Both the position numbers and the translations under genes were made by a program. From Paenibacillus cookii (GTDB lineage: Bacteria > Bacillota > Bacilli > Paenibacillales > Paenibacillaceae): a DNA stretch of 64,000 bases. The notes under the pieces are model-generated. The model was given only the letters and a program-made list of their open reading frames with translations. It did no database searches and was not told the origin of the DNA. This document shows, piece by piece, positions 27,598 through 36,386 of the stretch. The number at the start of each line of letters is the position of its first letter. Position 1 is the stretch's first letter. Where the stretch lies: NCBI RefSeq assembly GCF_018333375.1, contig NZ_BORW01000012.1, positions 1 through 64,000 of the forward strand, read 5' to 3'.

Positions 27598-27810
27598 ATG
27601 GGTCAATCTCGTTCTAACAATCTGGTCGTTCCGCAAGCAAGAACAGCTTTGCAGCAAATGAAAATGGAAGCTGCGCGCGAGCTGGGGGTTCAAATTCCCC
27701 AGGACGGTTACTACGGTAACATGACCTCCCGCGAAACAGGTTCCCTTGGAGGATATATTACCAAGCGTCTGGTCCAGTTGGCCGAACAATCGTTGCAAGG
27801 CCGTCAATAA
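27598..27810 (+). CDS. Alpha/beta-type small acid-soluble spore protein
   Basis: A 70-residue SASP nearly identical in its core to the one at 24248, without that protein's Gln/Gly-rich N-terminal insert. Both signatures (KMEAARELGVQ with the GPR site and GYYGNMTSRETGSLGGYITK) are present. AAGGGAG lies about ten bases before the ATG. A clear terminator follows. Expected to be made in the forespore and bind spore DNA. Confidence 0.95.
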   Translation: MGQSRSNNLVVPQARTALQQMKMEAARELGVQIPQDGYYGNMTSRETGSLGGYITKRLVQLAEQSLQGRQ

Positions 27811-27825
27811 TCCGATATGTCCCAG

Positions 27826-27857
27826 GCCCGAAGCGCATGAAGCGTTTCGGGCTTTTT
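27826..27857 (+). terminator. Terminator after SASP gene
   Basis: GCCCGAAGCGC pairs with GCGTTTCGGGC, followed by five T residues. Confidence 0.8.
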
Positions 27858-28041
27858 AACGTGGCTCTGCGGGAGATCGTTTTAAGCAATGCAGCTCCCT
27901 GCTTGCGGTGAATCCTTCGCGCGAAAACGCTCTTACGGTGATTCTCTCGTACCGAAAAGCATTCGTCAAGCCGAAATCGGGAAGACGCCAAAAAAAGCCG
28001 CCCCCTAAAAAAGGAAGCAGCTTCGCGTTGATCAAGGCGCT

Positions 28042-29025
28042 TCAGCCCGAATTGATGGACAGTCTTTTATCCATTTTTTTGGCGCTGAGCCATCCAACGT
28101 ACGTGTTGATCGGTTGATACTGTTTATCCATGACCAAAACGGCCACGAACGGATATTGCTTGCGGTGGCGGTAACGCACGTCGGCCCAGCGGACGACGTA
28201 ACCCCAAGGCAGGTTTTCGACTTCGGCCACGGCAAACGAGGTGAAGTAAAGAAACGCCTGGACGTCGGGATGACGCTTGGAATGTTCGACGGCCGGATGC
28301 TGCTCGGTGCGGGCGTGTTTTCGCCACTCCAGCTCATTTCCGTTCAGCACCCCGATTTCGTAGCTGCCGTCTTTTAAAGCCTTGACGACATGCCATTTAT
28401 GGAAGGTGACGGTCGGGATGACGTAATAACGGTCGCCTTCCTGGCGGGAAGCATCGAGACGTTTGACCTCGGCCGTTTTCATGGAATGGACGATGGTGCG
28501 CCATACGTAATACAGGGCCGTCAAAATGTATAATCCCGTGAACAGGGGAGCGGGCTGCATCGCTCCCGTGCTCCACAGCAGAACGGCCGCGGCATGCGTC
28601 GAAAAAATAAACGGATCGAAAATATGGATAATGTTCCAGGATATCCAGCGTTCCGAGAACGGGCGTGCGGCTTGCGTACCGTACGTATTGAACAAATCGC
28701 TGAACACGTGAACGCAAACGGCGATCCCGGTCCAGAGAATGATATGCCCTGCCGGCACGCTCCTGAACAACATCGCCAAAATGCCGCTGATCAGCGCGGT
28801 CCAAATGACGAGAAAAGGAAGCGAATGCGTAATGCCCCGATGGTTCTTCACGTAGAGGGCATTGCTTTTGACGCGCAAGAGCCCGTCGAAGTCGGGGGCC
28901 TGGGAGCCGATGACCGTGCCGAGAAGGACGGCGGTGGCGAGCATGGGGCTGCCGGCGACGGCGGGATCGACGTAAGCGAGTCCGGCCAAACTGAGGCCCA
29001 TGACAAAATGTGTGGCTGTATCCAT
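28042..29025 (-). CDS. YfhP-like membrane-bound metal-dependent hydrolase family
   Basis: A 327-residue protein. The N-terminal half (about 1-165) is a membrane domain of the YbcI/YdjM/YfhP family (DUF457-like) with conserved polar residues in THFVMGL, QAPDFDGL and HRGITHS; the C-terminal half is soluble. YfhP of Bacillus subtilis has the same length and layout; its biochemical role is uncertain. ATG 29025 has AAGGAG eight bases upstream; ATG 29031 is too close. Confidence 0.8.
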   Translation of the reverse strand: MDTATHFVMGLSLAGLAYVDPAVAGSPMLATAVLLGTVIGSQAPDFDGLLRVKSNALYVKNHRGITHSLPFLVIWTALISGILAMLFRSVPAGHIILWTGIAVCVHVFSDLFNTYGTQAARPFSERWISWNIIHIFDPFIFSTHAAAVLLWSTGAMQPAPLFTGLYILTALYYVWRTIVHSMKTAEVKRLDASRQEGDRYYVIPTVTFHKWHVVKALKDGSYEIGVLNGNELEWRKHARTEQHPAVEHSKRHPDVQAFLYFTSFAVAEVENLPWGYVVRWADVRYRHRKQYPFVAVLVMDKQYQPINTYVGWLSAKKMDKRLSINSG

Positions 29026-29239
29026 CTCCATGTCTCCTTCTTGTTGTTCTTATTTCCATTGTAACAAAACCTGAAAATGCATTCCTGCCCCGACGGGGCC
29101 ATTCGTGTGACCATTTTGCGAATAGTGCAACAATCTTCCTTATAATAGTTACTACCCACTTTTGGATGAATATATAAGGGTTTGACCATACTAATTTGTG
29201 TCACCGAATTGTCAAAAAGGTGAAAGAATTTGCAGAGGA

Positions 29240-29269
29240 TTGTCAAACACTTTTGGCTTTTGATATGAT
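29240..29269 (+). promoter_or_regulatory. Candidate ctaB promoter
   Basis: TTGTCA (29240-29245), 18-base spacer, TATGAT (29264-29269), 62 bases before the ctaB start. A second -10-like TATAAT lies near 29141 without a good -35. The rest of 29026-29330 has no supported gene. Confidence 0.5.
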
Positions 29270-29330
29270 AAACTTTATAGCGGAGGCTTCAATTCCTCCA
29301 GAACGACAGAATAAGGAGGATTCTAAAGGC

Positions 29331-30266
29331 GTGGACAATCATTTAAGTTACCAGGCTCCTTCGGATTCCGCGACCCTTTCCATCAAGCAAACGCCGCCGA
29401 ATTCATCGGCTACATGGAAAGATTTCATTACACTTACAAAACCCGGGATTATCCGGTCTAATTTAATTGCTGTTTTTGCAGGCTACTGGCTTGCTTCCCA
29501 GTGGGACATTCAATTCGGGAAATTGATCCTCACGCTGCTGGGAACGGTGCTCGTGATGGCCTCCGCCTGTGTATATAACAATTATTTTGATCGAGAACTC
29601 GATATGAAAATGGAACGCACACGGAACCGTACGCTTCCAGCCGGTCGCCTGAAGCCCTCGATTGTGCTATGGTATGCATTTATCCTGGGGGTCCTTGGAC
29701 TGGCGGATCTTTTTATTTTTTCGGGAGTTCTTGCCGGTATTTTCGGGCTCGTCGGCATGTTCGTATATGCGATCGTGTATACCATGTGGCTGAAACGCTC
29801 ATCGACATGGAGCACGTCGATCGGCGCCATCTCCGGTGCGATGCCTCCGGTCATCGGCTACGTCGCCGTGACGCAGAGCGTCGATCTCGGAGCTTTTCTT
29901 CTGTTTGCATTGCTCTTTCTGTGGCAGCCGCCGCATTTCTGGGCGCTTGGCATTCGCCGCGTTGAAGAATACAGAGCCGCGGGTTATCCGCTTTTGCCTG
30001 TAGTCAAAGGCATCAAAAGAACCAAAATCCAGATCATTCCGTATCTGGCGCTGCTTGTTCCCATTCCGATCCTGATGTATGTGTTTGGTTATACCGGCAT
30101 TTATTTCGCGATTATCGGAACGCTGCTTTCGCTCTTCTGGCTGTATCTCAGCATCAAAGGTTTGACGGCTAAAGACGACGACGCTTGGGCGAAAAAATTG
30201 TTTATCTTTTCGATCAATTTTTTAACGTTGAGCCTGATCGTCATGATTTTGAATACCGTTCATTAA
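29331..30266 (+). CDS. ctaB: Protohaem IX farnesyltransferase (haem O synthase)
   Basis: UbiA-family membrane enzyme that adds a farnesyl group to haem B, making haem O for cytochrome oxidases. The 311-residue protein has about nine helices and both Asp-rich motifs: YNNYFDRELDMKMERT (N-DxxxD type) and RRVEEYRAAGYPLLP. GTG 29331 has AAGGAGGA ten bases upstream; the frame is open for 45 further codons upstream with no good start. A SCO1 gene for oxidase assembly lies downstream. Confidence 0.95.
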   Translation: MDNHLSYQAPSDSATLSIKQTPPNSSATWKDFITLTKPGIIRSNLIAVFAGYWLASQWDIQFGKLILTLLGTVLVMASACVYNNYFDRELDMKMERTRNRTLPAGRLKPSIVLWYAFILGVLGLADLFIFSGVLAGIFGLVGMFVYAIVYTMWLKRSSTWSTSIGAISGAMPPVIGYVAVTQSVDLGAFLLFALLFLWQPPHFWALGIRRVEEYRAAGYPLLPVVKGIKRTKIQIIPYLALLVPIPILMYVFGYTGIYFAIIGTLLSLFWLYLSIKGLTAKDDDAWAKKLFIFSINFLTLSLIVMILNTVH

Positions 30267-30283
30267 CCAATATATAACCGGAC

Positions 30284-30310
30284 AAATCCCATGGATGCAT
30301 GGGATTTTTT
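30284..30310 (+). terminator. Terminator after ctaB
   Basis: AAATCCCATG and CATGGGATTT form a perfect hairpin followed by T residues. Confidence 0.8.
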
Positions 30311-30475
30311 CTGGAAAGCCTTCAATTTCCGACAACATCGAATACGGCCCGGGACGGCAGGGAAAAGGATTGAAATCAGGTAGAAGCTTTCGGGCGTCTA
30401 CCTGAATTTACAATAACCGTTTGCTTCAAGTTGGCGGACAGCTTGCGAACGGATCGTGGGAGGAAGAATGGAACA

Positions 30476-31087
30476 ATGTTGAAACGCTATAAATGGACAT
30501 GGATTCTGCTGGCGATCATCGTCATTTTGGCGGGATATCTGGTTTATGCCGGTACGGGGATCGGGAAATCCAAGCTGCCGGTACTCGGGGAAGTCGAGGA
30601 CTTTTCCTTCGAAAACGTGGACGGCAAAACGGTAACCCGCGACGACACCAAAGGAAAAGTCCGGCTTTTTTATTTCTTTTACACCAGCTGCCCGGACGTA
30701 TGCCCCGTAACGACGTTCCTGCTCTCCCAGACGCAGAAGCAGCTGATTAAAGACGGAACGTTCGGCAAGGATGCGGAATTCGTTTCGATCTCCTTCGATC
30801 CCAAAGTGGATACGCGGGAAAAGATCAAAGAGTTTGCGGATAAATTTTACGTCAATTACAACGGATGGTATTTCCTGCGAGGGGAAGACCAAAAAATCAG
30901 GGATGTCGCCGAAAAGTCGTTTAAAATCGCGATCGTAGGCGACAACAAGGACAACTTCGCCCACTCCAACATCATCGCTCTGGTGGACCGCGACAATAAG
31001 GTGCGCAAGCTGTACAACGCCAACGACACCGATAACGTCACCGCGGAAGCGCTGGCCAAAGACGTCGAGGAGCTGGCGAAGCAATAA
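30476..31087 (+). CDS. SCO1/SenC family copper chaperone
   Basis: Membrane-anchored thioredoxin-like protein of 203 residues. An N-terminal helix (about 8-25) anchors it facing outside; the copper-binding CxxxC is Cys72-Cys76 (SCPDVCP) and the distal His ligand is His163 (FAHSN). It should deliver copper to the CuA site of cytochrome c oxidase subunit II. GGGAGGAAG precedes ATG 30476. It follows ctaB but after a terminator, so it has its own control. Confidence 0.92.
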   Translation: MLKRYKWTWILLAIIVILAGYLVYAGTGIGKSKLPVLGEVEDFSFENVDGKTVTRDDTKGKVRLFYFFYTSCPDVCPVTTFLLSQTQKQLIKDGTFGKDAEFVSISFDPKVDTREKIKEFADKFYVNYNGWYFLRGEDQKIRDVAEKSFKIAIVGDNKDNFAHSNIIALVDRDNKVRKLYNANDTDNVTAEALAKDVEELAKQ

Positions 31088-31107
31088 AAGCATACACGGG
31101 CAATCGT

Positions 31108-31161
31108 AAGCGCCGATCATTCACCTATGAGTTATAGGTTGAGTCGAAAGGCGCTTTTTTT
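31108..31161. terminator. Terminator between SCO1 gene and toprim gene
   Basis: Nested inverted repeat: AAGCGCC with GGCGCTT and inner TCACCTAT with ATAGGTTGA, followed by a T-run. Confidence 0.65.
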
Positions 31162-31186
31162 GCGTGCATGAACGAAGAAGTGATCG

Positions 31187-31537
31187 TCACGGAATCGGAG
31201 GAAATTCCGGGTAAATGATGAATTCTTCAAGTCCCGCTTTTTCGAGCTGGGCAACCAGGTATTCGTCAGGCGTACCCTCGACCCCGGGATAACCTCGCCT
31301 CGTATAAATATGTCCCGCATCGGGAAACGCGTCGCGGAGCACGCCGCGGATTTTTTTGCCCGAGCTGTCGTTATCCATAAAAAGATAAACCTCTTCGTCC
31401 TTGATTTCTTTGCGCAGCGATTCGAGTTTGTTGGAATTGAGCGTGCCGAAGGTGCACACGATCCGGACGTCCTCGTGAAGCAAACGGCGGAGCTTGCTGC
31501 GGTCGTTTTTACCTTCGACGATAATGTAAATGGCCAT
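31187..31537 (-). CDS. Toprim domain protein, YusF-like
   Basis: A 116-residue protein made of a Toprim fold only: IIVEGKNDRSKL (acidic Glu motif) near 5-16 and VYLFMDNDSSGKK (DxD motif) near 50-62. Such stand-alone Toprim proteins (YusF in Bacillus subtilis, related to RNase M5) act on nucleic acids, but the substrate of this group is not known. GAGGTG lies before the ATG. Confidence 0.8.
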   Translation of the reverse strand: MAIYIIVEGKNDRSKLRRLLHEDVRIVCTFGTLNSNKLESLRKEIKDEEVYLFMDNDSSGKKIRGVLRDAFPDAGHIYTRRGYPGVEGTPDEYLVAQLEKAGLEEFIIYPEFPPIP

Positions 31538-31655
31538 GAGTTCACCTCGGGTAAGGAGAGACGCTGCCGTCTCCTATCGAAATTCCCCGGGAAATGTTGA
31601 AAACAAACATCGTCCCCGGTTTCTTTTAGTGTAGCTCTTTTCATGGCCGTCATGC

Positions 31656-31694
31656 AAAAAATAAGACGACCGGCCTTGGCAGGCAGATCGTCTA
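31656..31694 (-). terminator. Terminator of the YjcZ-like gene
   Basis: On the minus strand AGACGATCTGCC pairs imperfectly with GGCCGGTCGTCT and is followed by TATTTTTT. Confidence 0.55.
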
Positions 31695-31711
31695 TTCAGG
31701 TTTTCCCTAAA

Positions 31712-31870
31712 CTAACACCAGAAGGCGCGCAAAATGATGACCAGCAAGATAAAGAGCACCAGAACCACTCCGACATTGCTGCCTACGCAAGGCGAAACGA
31801 CCGGTGCAGTCGCTACTGGAGCAACCGGCGCTACGGGACCGCAGCCGCAGTGTCCCAAATGATGACCCAT
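31712..31870 (-). CDS. YjcZ-like sporulation protein
   Basis: A 52-residue protein: a Cys/His/Pro/Val-rich start (MGHHLGHCGCGPVAPVAPVA) and one C-terminal membrane helix VGVVLVLFILLVIILRAFW typical of the YjcZ family of short spore-associated proteins. GGGGTG lies seven bases before the ATG. The frame continues upstream, but that part has no good start. Confidence 0.75.
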   Translation of the reverse strand: MGHHLGHCGCGPVAPVAPVATAPVVSPCVGSNVGVVLVLFILLVIILRAFWC

Positions 31871-31993
31871 ACCTATCACCCCGCTCTCGTTTATGTCGCA
31901 TGACACAATGTATCCTATGTGGGTATAAGGCATAAGTTTTGTGCAATGGCCCATTCGCCCTGATTTAGGTTTTTACCCATATGGGACGATCGC

Positions 31994-33166
31994 TCATGAA
32001 GCCGGCGTCTGCTTCGCGTTCGGATACAGCAGGGAACCGGGCTTGCGGCTTGTCGGGATCATCATCAGCCCGAGCATCAGGAGGGCAAACGCAATAAAAT
32101 ACGGCGACACGAAGTCGCGAAGCTGCCCCGCCGCGATGGGCCCGATAAAAGAGCCGATCGACATGGCGATGGACTGCAGCGAAAAAACCCGGCCCAGCTT
32201 GCTGCCGCCGCTTAGTTGAATAAACAGCGAGGCCATGGCGGGGAAAATGATCCCCTTGGCCGTTCCAAGGATAAACAGCGTCACCGCAAGCGGTATGCTC
32301 TGAAAGGCTGCCAGGCCATAAAAGCAAAGCGCCAGCAGGAAAATGCCGCCCAAGACTCTTTTGAAGGGGGAGTACCGGTTGACGAAAAGCATGCTTAGCG
32401 TCAATAACGCGCCGATGCTCATGACGGAAAACAGAATGCCCGTCGACATGATGCCGTCCATGCCGGTGGCCCGCAGCGGAAGCTCGAAAAACAGAATTCC
32501 CTGCGAGCATGAGATAACGAACGGCAGAATATATATGCGCCAGGGGACCTGGAATTTGGTGGCCGGGGAAATTTGGGCGTCCATTTCCGGCGTATTGCCG
32601 GAAGGGCGAACCGCTGTTTGCAGCGTCCGCGGAAGGCTGAACATGGCCATGATGCCGGTAGCGATCAGAAGCCAGCCAAGCCCCTGGAACGTAGCCGAAT
32701 ACCCGGCTTTGGCAACGATAAACGCCCCTGCTGCAGGGGACACGACGGAAGCTAACGTGTGCACGACGCCGTGGCCGGACATGAATTTGCCCTGGACGAC
32801 TTTATCCGAAGAAAGCGAGGCGAGCAGCGCAAGGCAGGCAGGGGAAAGAAAGGCAAGCACGAAACCGCTGACCGACCGGAGCGCCAGCAGCTGCCACGGG
32901 TAATGAACGAAAGATTGGAGCAGCAGCACGATGCCGGCCGACACGAGGCTGAATATGATGTAACGTCGGCTGCCATGTTTGTCGATCACGGTGCCTGCGA
33001 TCAGATTGCCCGGCAAATGCGTCAAGGCATAGATGCCCATCATCCAGCCGATAAAAACGGGCGCCGCCCCGAGGGACACGGCAAACGGCGTTAATATGGG
33101 GTATTGGGCATGGAGATCGAAAAAAGCGAGAAACAAAAACATGTACAGCCAAATGGCGGTTTTCAC
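31994..33166 (-). CDS. MFS transporter
   Basis: Major facilitator of 390 residues with 12 predicted helices. The conserved loop 2-3 motif is GTVIDKHGSRRYIIF near 58-72. A hydrophilic loop (about 183-205) splits the two six-helix halves. Substrate cannot be told; it resembles drug or metabolite exporters. AAAGGAGCTGCCTCAAGTG precedes the start. It stands alone. Confidence 0.85.
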   Translation of the reverse strand: MKTAIWLYMFLFLAFFDLHAQYPILTPFAVSLGAAPVFIGWMMGIYALTHLPGNLIAGTVIDKHGSRRYIIFSLVSAGIVLLLQSFVHYPWQLLALRSVSGFVLAFLSPACLALLASLSSDKVVQGKFMSGHGVVHTLASVVSPAAGAFIVAKAGYSATFQGLGWLLIATGIMAMFSLPRTLQTAVRPSGNTPEMDAQISPATKFQVPWRIYILPFVISCSQGILFFELPLRATGMDGIMSTGILFSVMSIGALLTLSMLFVNRYSPFKRVLGGIFLLALCFYGLAAFQSIPLAVTLFILGTAKGIIFPAMASLFIQLSGGSKLGRVFSLQSIAMSIGSFIGPIAAGQLRDFVSPYFIAFALLMLGLMMIPTSRKPGSLLYPNAKQTPAS

Positions 33167-33378
33167 TTGAGGCAGCTCCTTTCCGGCGAAGACAAGTCAT
33201 AATATACCTTTACGCTTGTACGTCCCGTATTAGACCCGAATTTTCGGGTGGTTCCCGCAGCATCCTCCGAATACCGGGAGGGCGACGTGGCGGCGGGCTG
33301 ACAGGCCATGTTCCGATCATGTATAATAAGAACGTCTTTATTCTGATACCAAGCTTTAGCTGATGGGAGTGAATGTGA

Positions 33379-33831
33379 ATGAATACGCAGGTATGGTCCG
33401 ATTTCTTGCAGCAAAACTGGCTGGTAATCCTTATTGCTCTCATTGTGCTGTTCGTGGTCCTGAATCTGGTGAAGACCATGGTCAAATGGGCGATTGCCGT
33501 CATCATCGTCGTGGCCTTGGTGGTGTACAGCGGCGTTTCCCTCGATCAAATCAAGGACGTGGTGAATGACGTGAAGACGGAAACCGTGGATACGCTTAAA
33601 AGCGAAGCCACGAACCTCATGATGAAGGAAGCGAAAGAGGCAAAATATACATCGGATGCGGCTGGAAACTTTACGATCACGACCCCCAACCTGGAATTGA
33701 AAGGCCAGAAGGGGAAGGAAAAGGTGGAGGTTTCGCTGCGCGGCGTTTCGCTTGGCGAGTGGAAAATCAGCGATACGGTCAAGTCGTTTATCGAGGAATC
33801 GAAGAACAACACCAATGTTACTGCGAAATAA
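33379..33831 (+). CDS. Hypothetical membrane protein, 150 residues
   Basis: Two close hydrophobic helices (about 14-34 and 36-54), then a charged soluble domain (55-150) with predicted strands. No family recognised. It lies 51 bases before the transglutaminase-like gene in the same orientation, so the two may form an operon at the cell envelope. Confidence 0.65.
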   Translation: MNTQVWSDFLQQNWLVILIALIVLFVVLNLVKTMVKWAIAVIIVVALVVYSGVSLDQIKDVVNDVKTETVDTLKSEATNLMMKEAKEAKYTSDAAGNFTITTPNLELKGQKGKEKVEVSLRGVSLGEWKISDTVKSFIEESKNNTNVTAK

Positions 33832-33882
33832 AACAAGAAAACGATCATCGTACCAGGGCATGTCGTGGAGGGAGGTTGTCTG

Positions 33883-35037
33883 ATGGTAGAAACATGGATC
33901 CAGAGCTTGCGGGAGTTTAACGCGGTTTCGATTTTTTTGCTGCTGATCCTGCTGGTTTCGCTGCTTCAAGGCTGGCGGCGGGGAGCGTCGCGCTCGGCCG
34001 GAAGACTCCTCTCCCTGCTGCGGGAGGGAGTTTTTATTTTAGTGGCCTTGGTGCTGTCGGTGCCGTTTACCTTATGGGCATCGCCCAAAGTGCAGGAATG
34101 GCTGACGGAATATTCGAGCACGATCCCGAACCGCGATTTGAGCGTGTGGGAGCAGATCTATTATACGTTTATGTCGTCGATGGCCGAGTTTCCGCTGCTG
34201 CGGTTTGCGGTGCTGTTCATGCTCAGCTACAGCATCATCCGTTTGTTGATGCGCTGGCTGACGGTCCTCGTATTCGGCGGCAAAGACGCTTTGTTCGTGC
34301 CGGGGACGCGCCAGTCCTCGTCGCTGTTCAGCCGATTGTCGGGCGCGGCGATCGGTCTTCTGATCGGAGCGGGACGCTGCATCGTCGTCGTGGCGCTGCT
34401 GTTCGTGTTTGCTACGCTGTACCCCGACTCTTCCTTTACCCGTTACGTGGAGGCTTCGCCTATTTATCAGGAAGGCGCCAAGCGGGTCATTGAGCCGTTA
34501 TCCGGCAATTTGGTGAAGGACAAGCTGCCGGTATTTACGAAGGCGGTGGAAAAAGAGCTTAGCGGCATCATGCAGCGCAAATACGAGGTCATCGACCATG
34601 CGATTCCGGACGATATCGATGCGGCCGCCGCCGAAATCGTCAAAGGCGCCAAAACCGACGAAGACAAGGCGAGACGGCTGTATGACTGGGTCGGGACCCG
34701 AGTGCAGTACGATTACGGAAAGGTCGACGATTACGAGCAAAAAGGCATTTGGCATGAACAGACGCCGCAGGATACGTTCGATACGAAAAAAGGGGTATGC
34801 ATCGACTATGCCCGCCTGTATGCGATGATGGCCCGATCGCAAGGATTGCAGGTCCGGGTCGTCACCGGGCAGGGGTATAACGGACAAGGCGGGTATGGTC
34901 CGCATGCCTGGAACGAAGTCTACTTGAGCGAGCAAAAAAAATGGGTTCCGCTGGATCCGACGTGGGCGCAAAGCGGCAACTGGTTTAATCCGCCGAATTT
35001 TGCGGCGACCCATATCCGGGACGGCATTCTGTCATAA
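33883..35037 (+). CDS. Membrane protein with transglutaminase-like domain
   Basis: A 384-residue protein. The N-terminal part (about 1-190) has four to five membrane helices arranged like CvpA-type proteins; the C-terminal part (about 255-370) is a transglutaminase-like Cys protease fold with Cys306 (GVCIDYARL), His341 (PHAWNEV) and Asp358 (LDPTWA) as triad. It may cleave or cross-link cell-surface peptides; the target is unknown. AGGGAGG lies seven bases before ATG 33883. Confidence 0.8.
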   Translation: MVETWIQSLREFNAVSIFLLLILLVSLLQGWRRGASRSAGRLLSLLREGVFILVALVLSVPFTLWASPKVQEWLTEYSSTIPNRDLSVWEQIYYTFMSSMAEFPLLRFAVLFMLSYSIIRLLMRWLTVLVFGGKDALFVPGTRQSSSLFSRLSGAAIGLLIGAGRCIVVVALLFVFATLYPDSSFTRYVEASPIYQEGAKRVIEPLSGNLVKDKLPVFTKAVEKELSGIMQRKYEVIDHAIPDDIDAAAAEIVKGAKTDEDKARRLYDWVGTRVQYDYGKVDDYEQKGIWHEQTPQDTFDTKKGVCIDYARLYAMMARSQGLQVRVVTGQGYNGQGGYGPHAWNEVYLSEQKKWVPLDPTWAQSGNWFNPPNFAATHIRDGILS

Positions 35038-35060
35038 TCCGGATGCTGCCCAAAAAATGA

Positions 35061-35106
35061 GGAGCTGTACCGATCGGCCATCACATGGCGCGGACAGCTC
35101 CTTTTC
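35061..35106. terminator. Terminator between transglutaminase gene and immA
   Basis: GGAGCTGT pairs perfectly with ACAGCTCC, followed by TTTTCTTTT. The loop is 25 bases. Confidence 0.65.
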
Positions 35107-35150
35107 TTTTGCTGCGGTTTGGCTCGAAGCGGTTCTTTTTTTGGCGGGAC

Positions 35151-35579
35151 TCATGTCCGGGACATGCCCTCAAGCAAAGGGCACATTTCCGGCGGAATGC
35201 CGCTGCGCCTGCAAACGTCCTCGGCGGTTTCATCCTGACGTATGGCGACCCCTGCGGTCAACAGCAGGACGGCAAACCGGTTGGCCTGCCGCTCCAGCTT
35301 GCCCGGCGCAAAATAGGAATGCTCCTCCAGGAAAAAACGGTTAATCCCCTTATGCAGCCGGTCATGGCCCAGTTCATGCGCGCAAACGAATCGCTGCCAC
35401 TCGGGGGAAAGCTGGTTGTGTATGACGATAAACCGCCTTCGCAGCTTGCGGTAATACAGTCCCTTGGTCGATTTGCCAAGGTCGGTATAACGGATCTGTA
35501 TGCCAAGCGCACGCGCAAGCTCGAAGGGACAGCTTGTTTTGTATTTGCGGGTTAATTTTCGAATGATCTCGTCCACCAT
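35151..35579 (-). CDS. ImmA/IrrE family metallo-endopeptidase
   Basis: A 142-residue zinc protease with HELGH (CAHELGHDRLHKG, about 68-80). Proteins of this family cut a partner Xre-type repressor and so release phage or ICE genes after DNA damage; PBSX has XkdA in this position. Here it follows an xre gene by 48 bases on the same strand. ATG 35579 has AGCAGGTGA upstream. A role in derepressing the tail locus is inferred from context. Confidence 0.88.
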   Translation of the reverse strand: MVDEIIRKLTRKYKTSCPFELARALGIQIRYTDLGKSTKGLYYRKLRRRFIVIHNQLSPEWQRFVCAHELGHDRLHKGINRFFLEEHSYFAPGKLERQANRFAVLLLTAGVAIRQDETAEDVCRRSGIPPEMCPLLEGMSRT

Positions 35580-35627
35580 ATTCACCTGCTTTGTCGTTTA
35601 GTCGTAAGTTGGCAGCGTGTGGAGGAG

Positions 35628-36074
35628 CTATTTTCCATCCGGCGTTCCGTTTGGTTTTTTCTTTCTTTTGTTCATTTGCTTGGCTTCCCAGAACAACCCG
35701 GTCAATACGTCCTTGATCCGCTGCCGGTCCTCCTCGTCCAGGGGAATTCCGTCGAACATCAGCTCGCCGTCTTCTTCCAGCATTTTTTTGAAATCGCGTT
35801 TGTCTTTGTACGTGGCCCACTCCGGCGCCTGAGCGGCATCGTGCGCGGTTCCGCTTTCCTCCAAATATCCCGCCGCCGTCATCAGCTCCCCGTAGGAAAC
35901 GCCCAGGGCATCGGCCAGCTTGCGGATGGTGGGGGCTTTGGGCACGCCGCGCACGCCGTTTTCCATCCGCGAAATTTGCGAGTTGCTGATTCCCGCGGTT
36001 TCCGCCAGCTGGTTGATCGACATGCCTTTTTGTTCGCGAAGTTTTCTTAACAGCATTCCGAATTCGTTTTCCAC
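35628..36074 (-). CDS. xre: Xre-family repressor of the tail locus
   Basis: A 148-residue protein with an N-terminal HTH_3 domain (LRKLREQKGMSINQLAETAG, ISNSQISRMENG, about 9-60) and a charged C-terminal part, Lys-rich at the end. It is probably the ImmR/Xre-type repressor of the tail genes and the substrate of the adjacent protease. GTG 36074 has AAAGGAG eleven bases upstream. Its own promoter appears to carry an operator (36196-36209) over the -35, which suggests autoregulation. Confidence 0.85.
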   Translation of the reverse strand: MENEFGMLLRKLREQKGMSINQLAETAGISNSQISRMENGVRGVPKAPTIRKLADALGVSYGELMTAAGYLEESGTAHDAAQAPEWATYKDKRDFKKMLEEDGELMFDGIPLDEEDRQRIKDVLTGLFWEAKQMNKRKKKPNGTPDGK

Positions 36075-36159
36075 GAGTATGTCCACTCCTTTGCATCCAT
36101 CAGGACCTGTGCAAATTCGAACGGCTTGTGGAAGCGCGCGTTTTGCAGATCCTCTATTA

Positions 36160-36173
36160 AGAACTTACGTTCC
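36160..36173. promoter_or_regulatory. LexA-like box at the xre promoter
   Basis: AGAACTTACGTTCC matches the Bacillota LexA consensus CGAACRNRYGTTYC at 12 of 14 positions, including GAAC-N4-GTTC. It lies just downstream of the -10 of the leftward xre promoter. Confidence 0.5.
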
Positions 36174-36181
36174 CGCATACT

Positions 36182-36312
36182 ACTATAACGTCTTGTTGCC
36201 AAAAGGTAAAGAAAAAGGCGGATTTCATGCCAAAAGGCATAAAAGAGGAGGGATAACCACCCGTTTTCTTCGATTTTGCCGGTTTACGGCTTGTACCAAA
36301 AAGTGGTATGTT
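36182..36312. promoter_or_regulatory. Divergent xre/arpU promoters with three operators
   Basis: Leftward promoter: TTTACC (36210-36205) and TATAGT (36187-36182), 17 bases apart. Rightward candidate: TTTACG (36283-36288), 18 bases, TATGTT (36307-36312). Three related palindromes occur: TTGCCAAAAGGTAA (36196-36209, over the xre -35), ATGCCAAAAGGCAT (36227-36240, perfect) and TACCAAAAAGTGGTA (36294-36308, between the rightward -35 and -10). The pattern fits an autoregulated repressor that also blocks arpU. Confidence 0.55.
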
Positions 36313-36386
36313 AACATCATTATACGAACAAAAATGCGAACAAGCTACAACTATTTACTATTTTAATCTTGAAGGAGTGCATATTC

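Noticed and set aside
31712-31954. 80-residue version of the YjcZ-like protein
   Set aside because: The first 28 codons have no suitable start with a ribosome site; the 52-residue form has one and fits the family.
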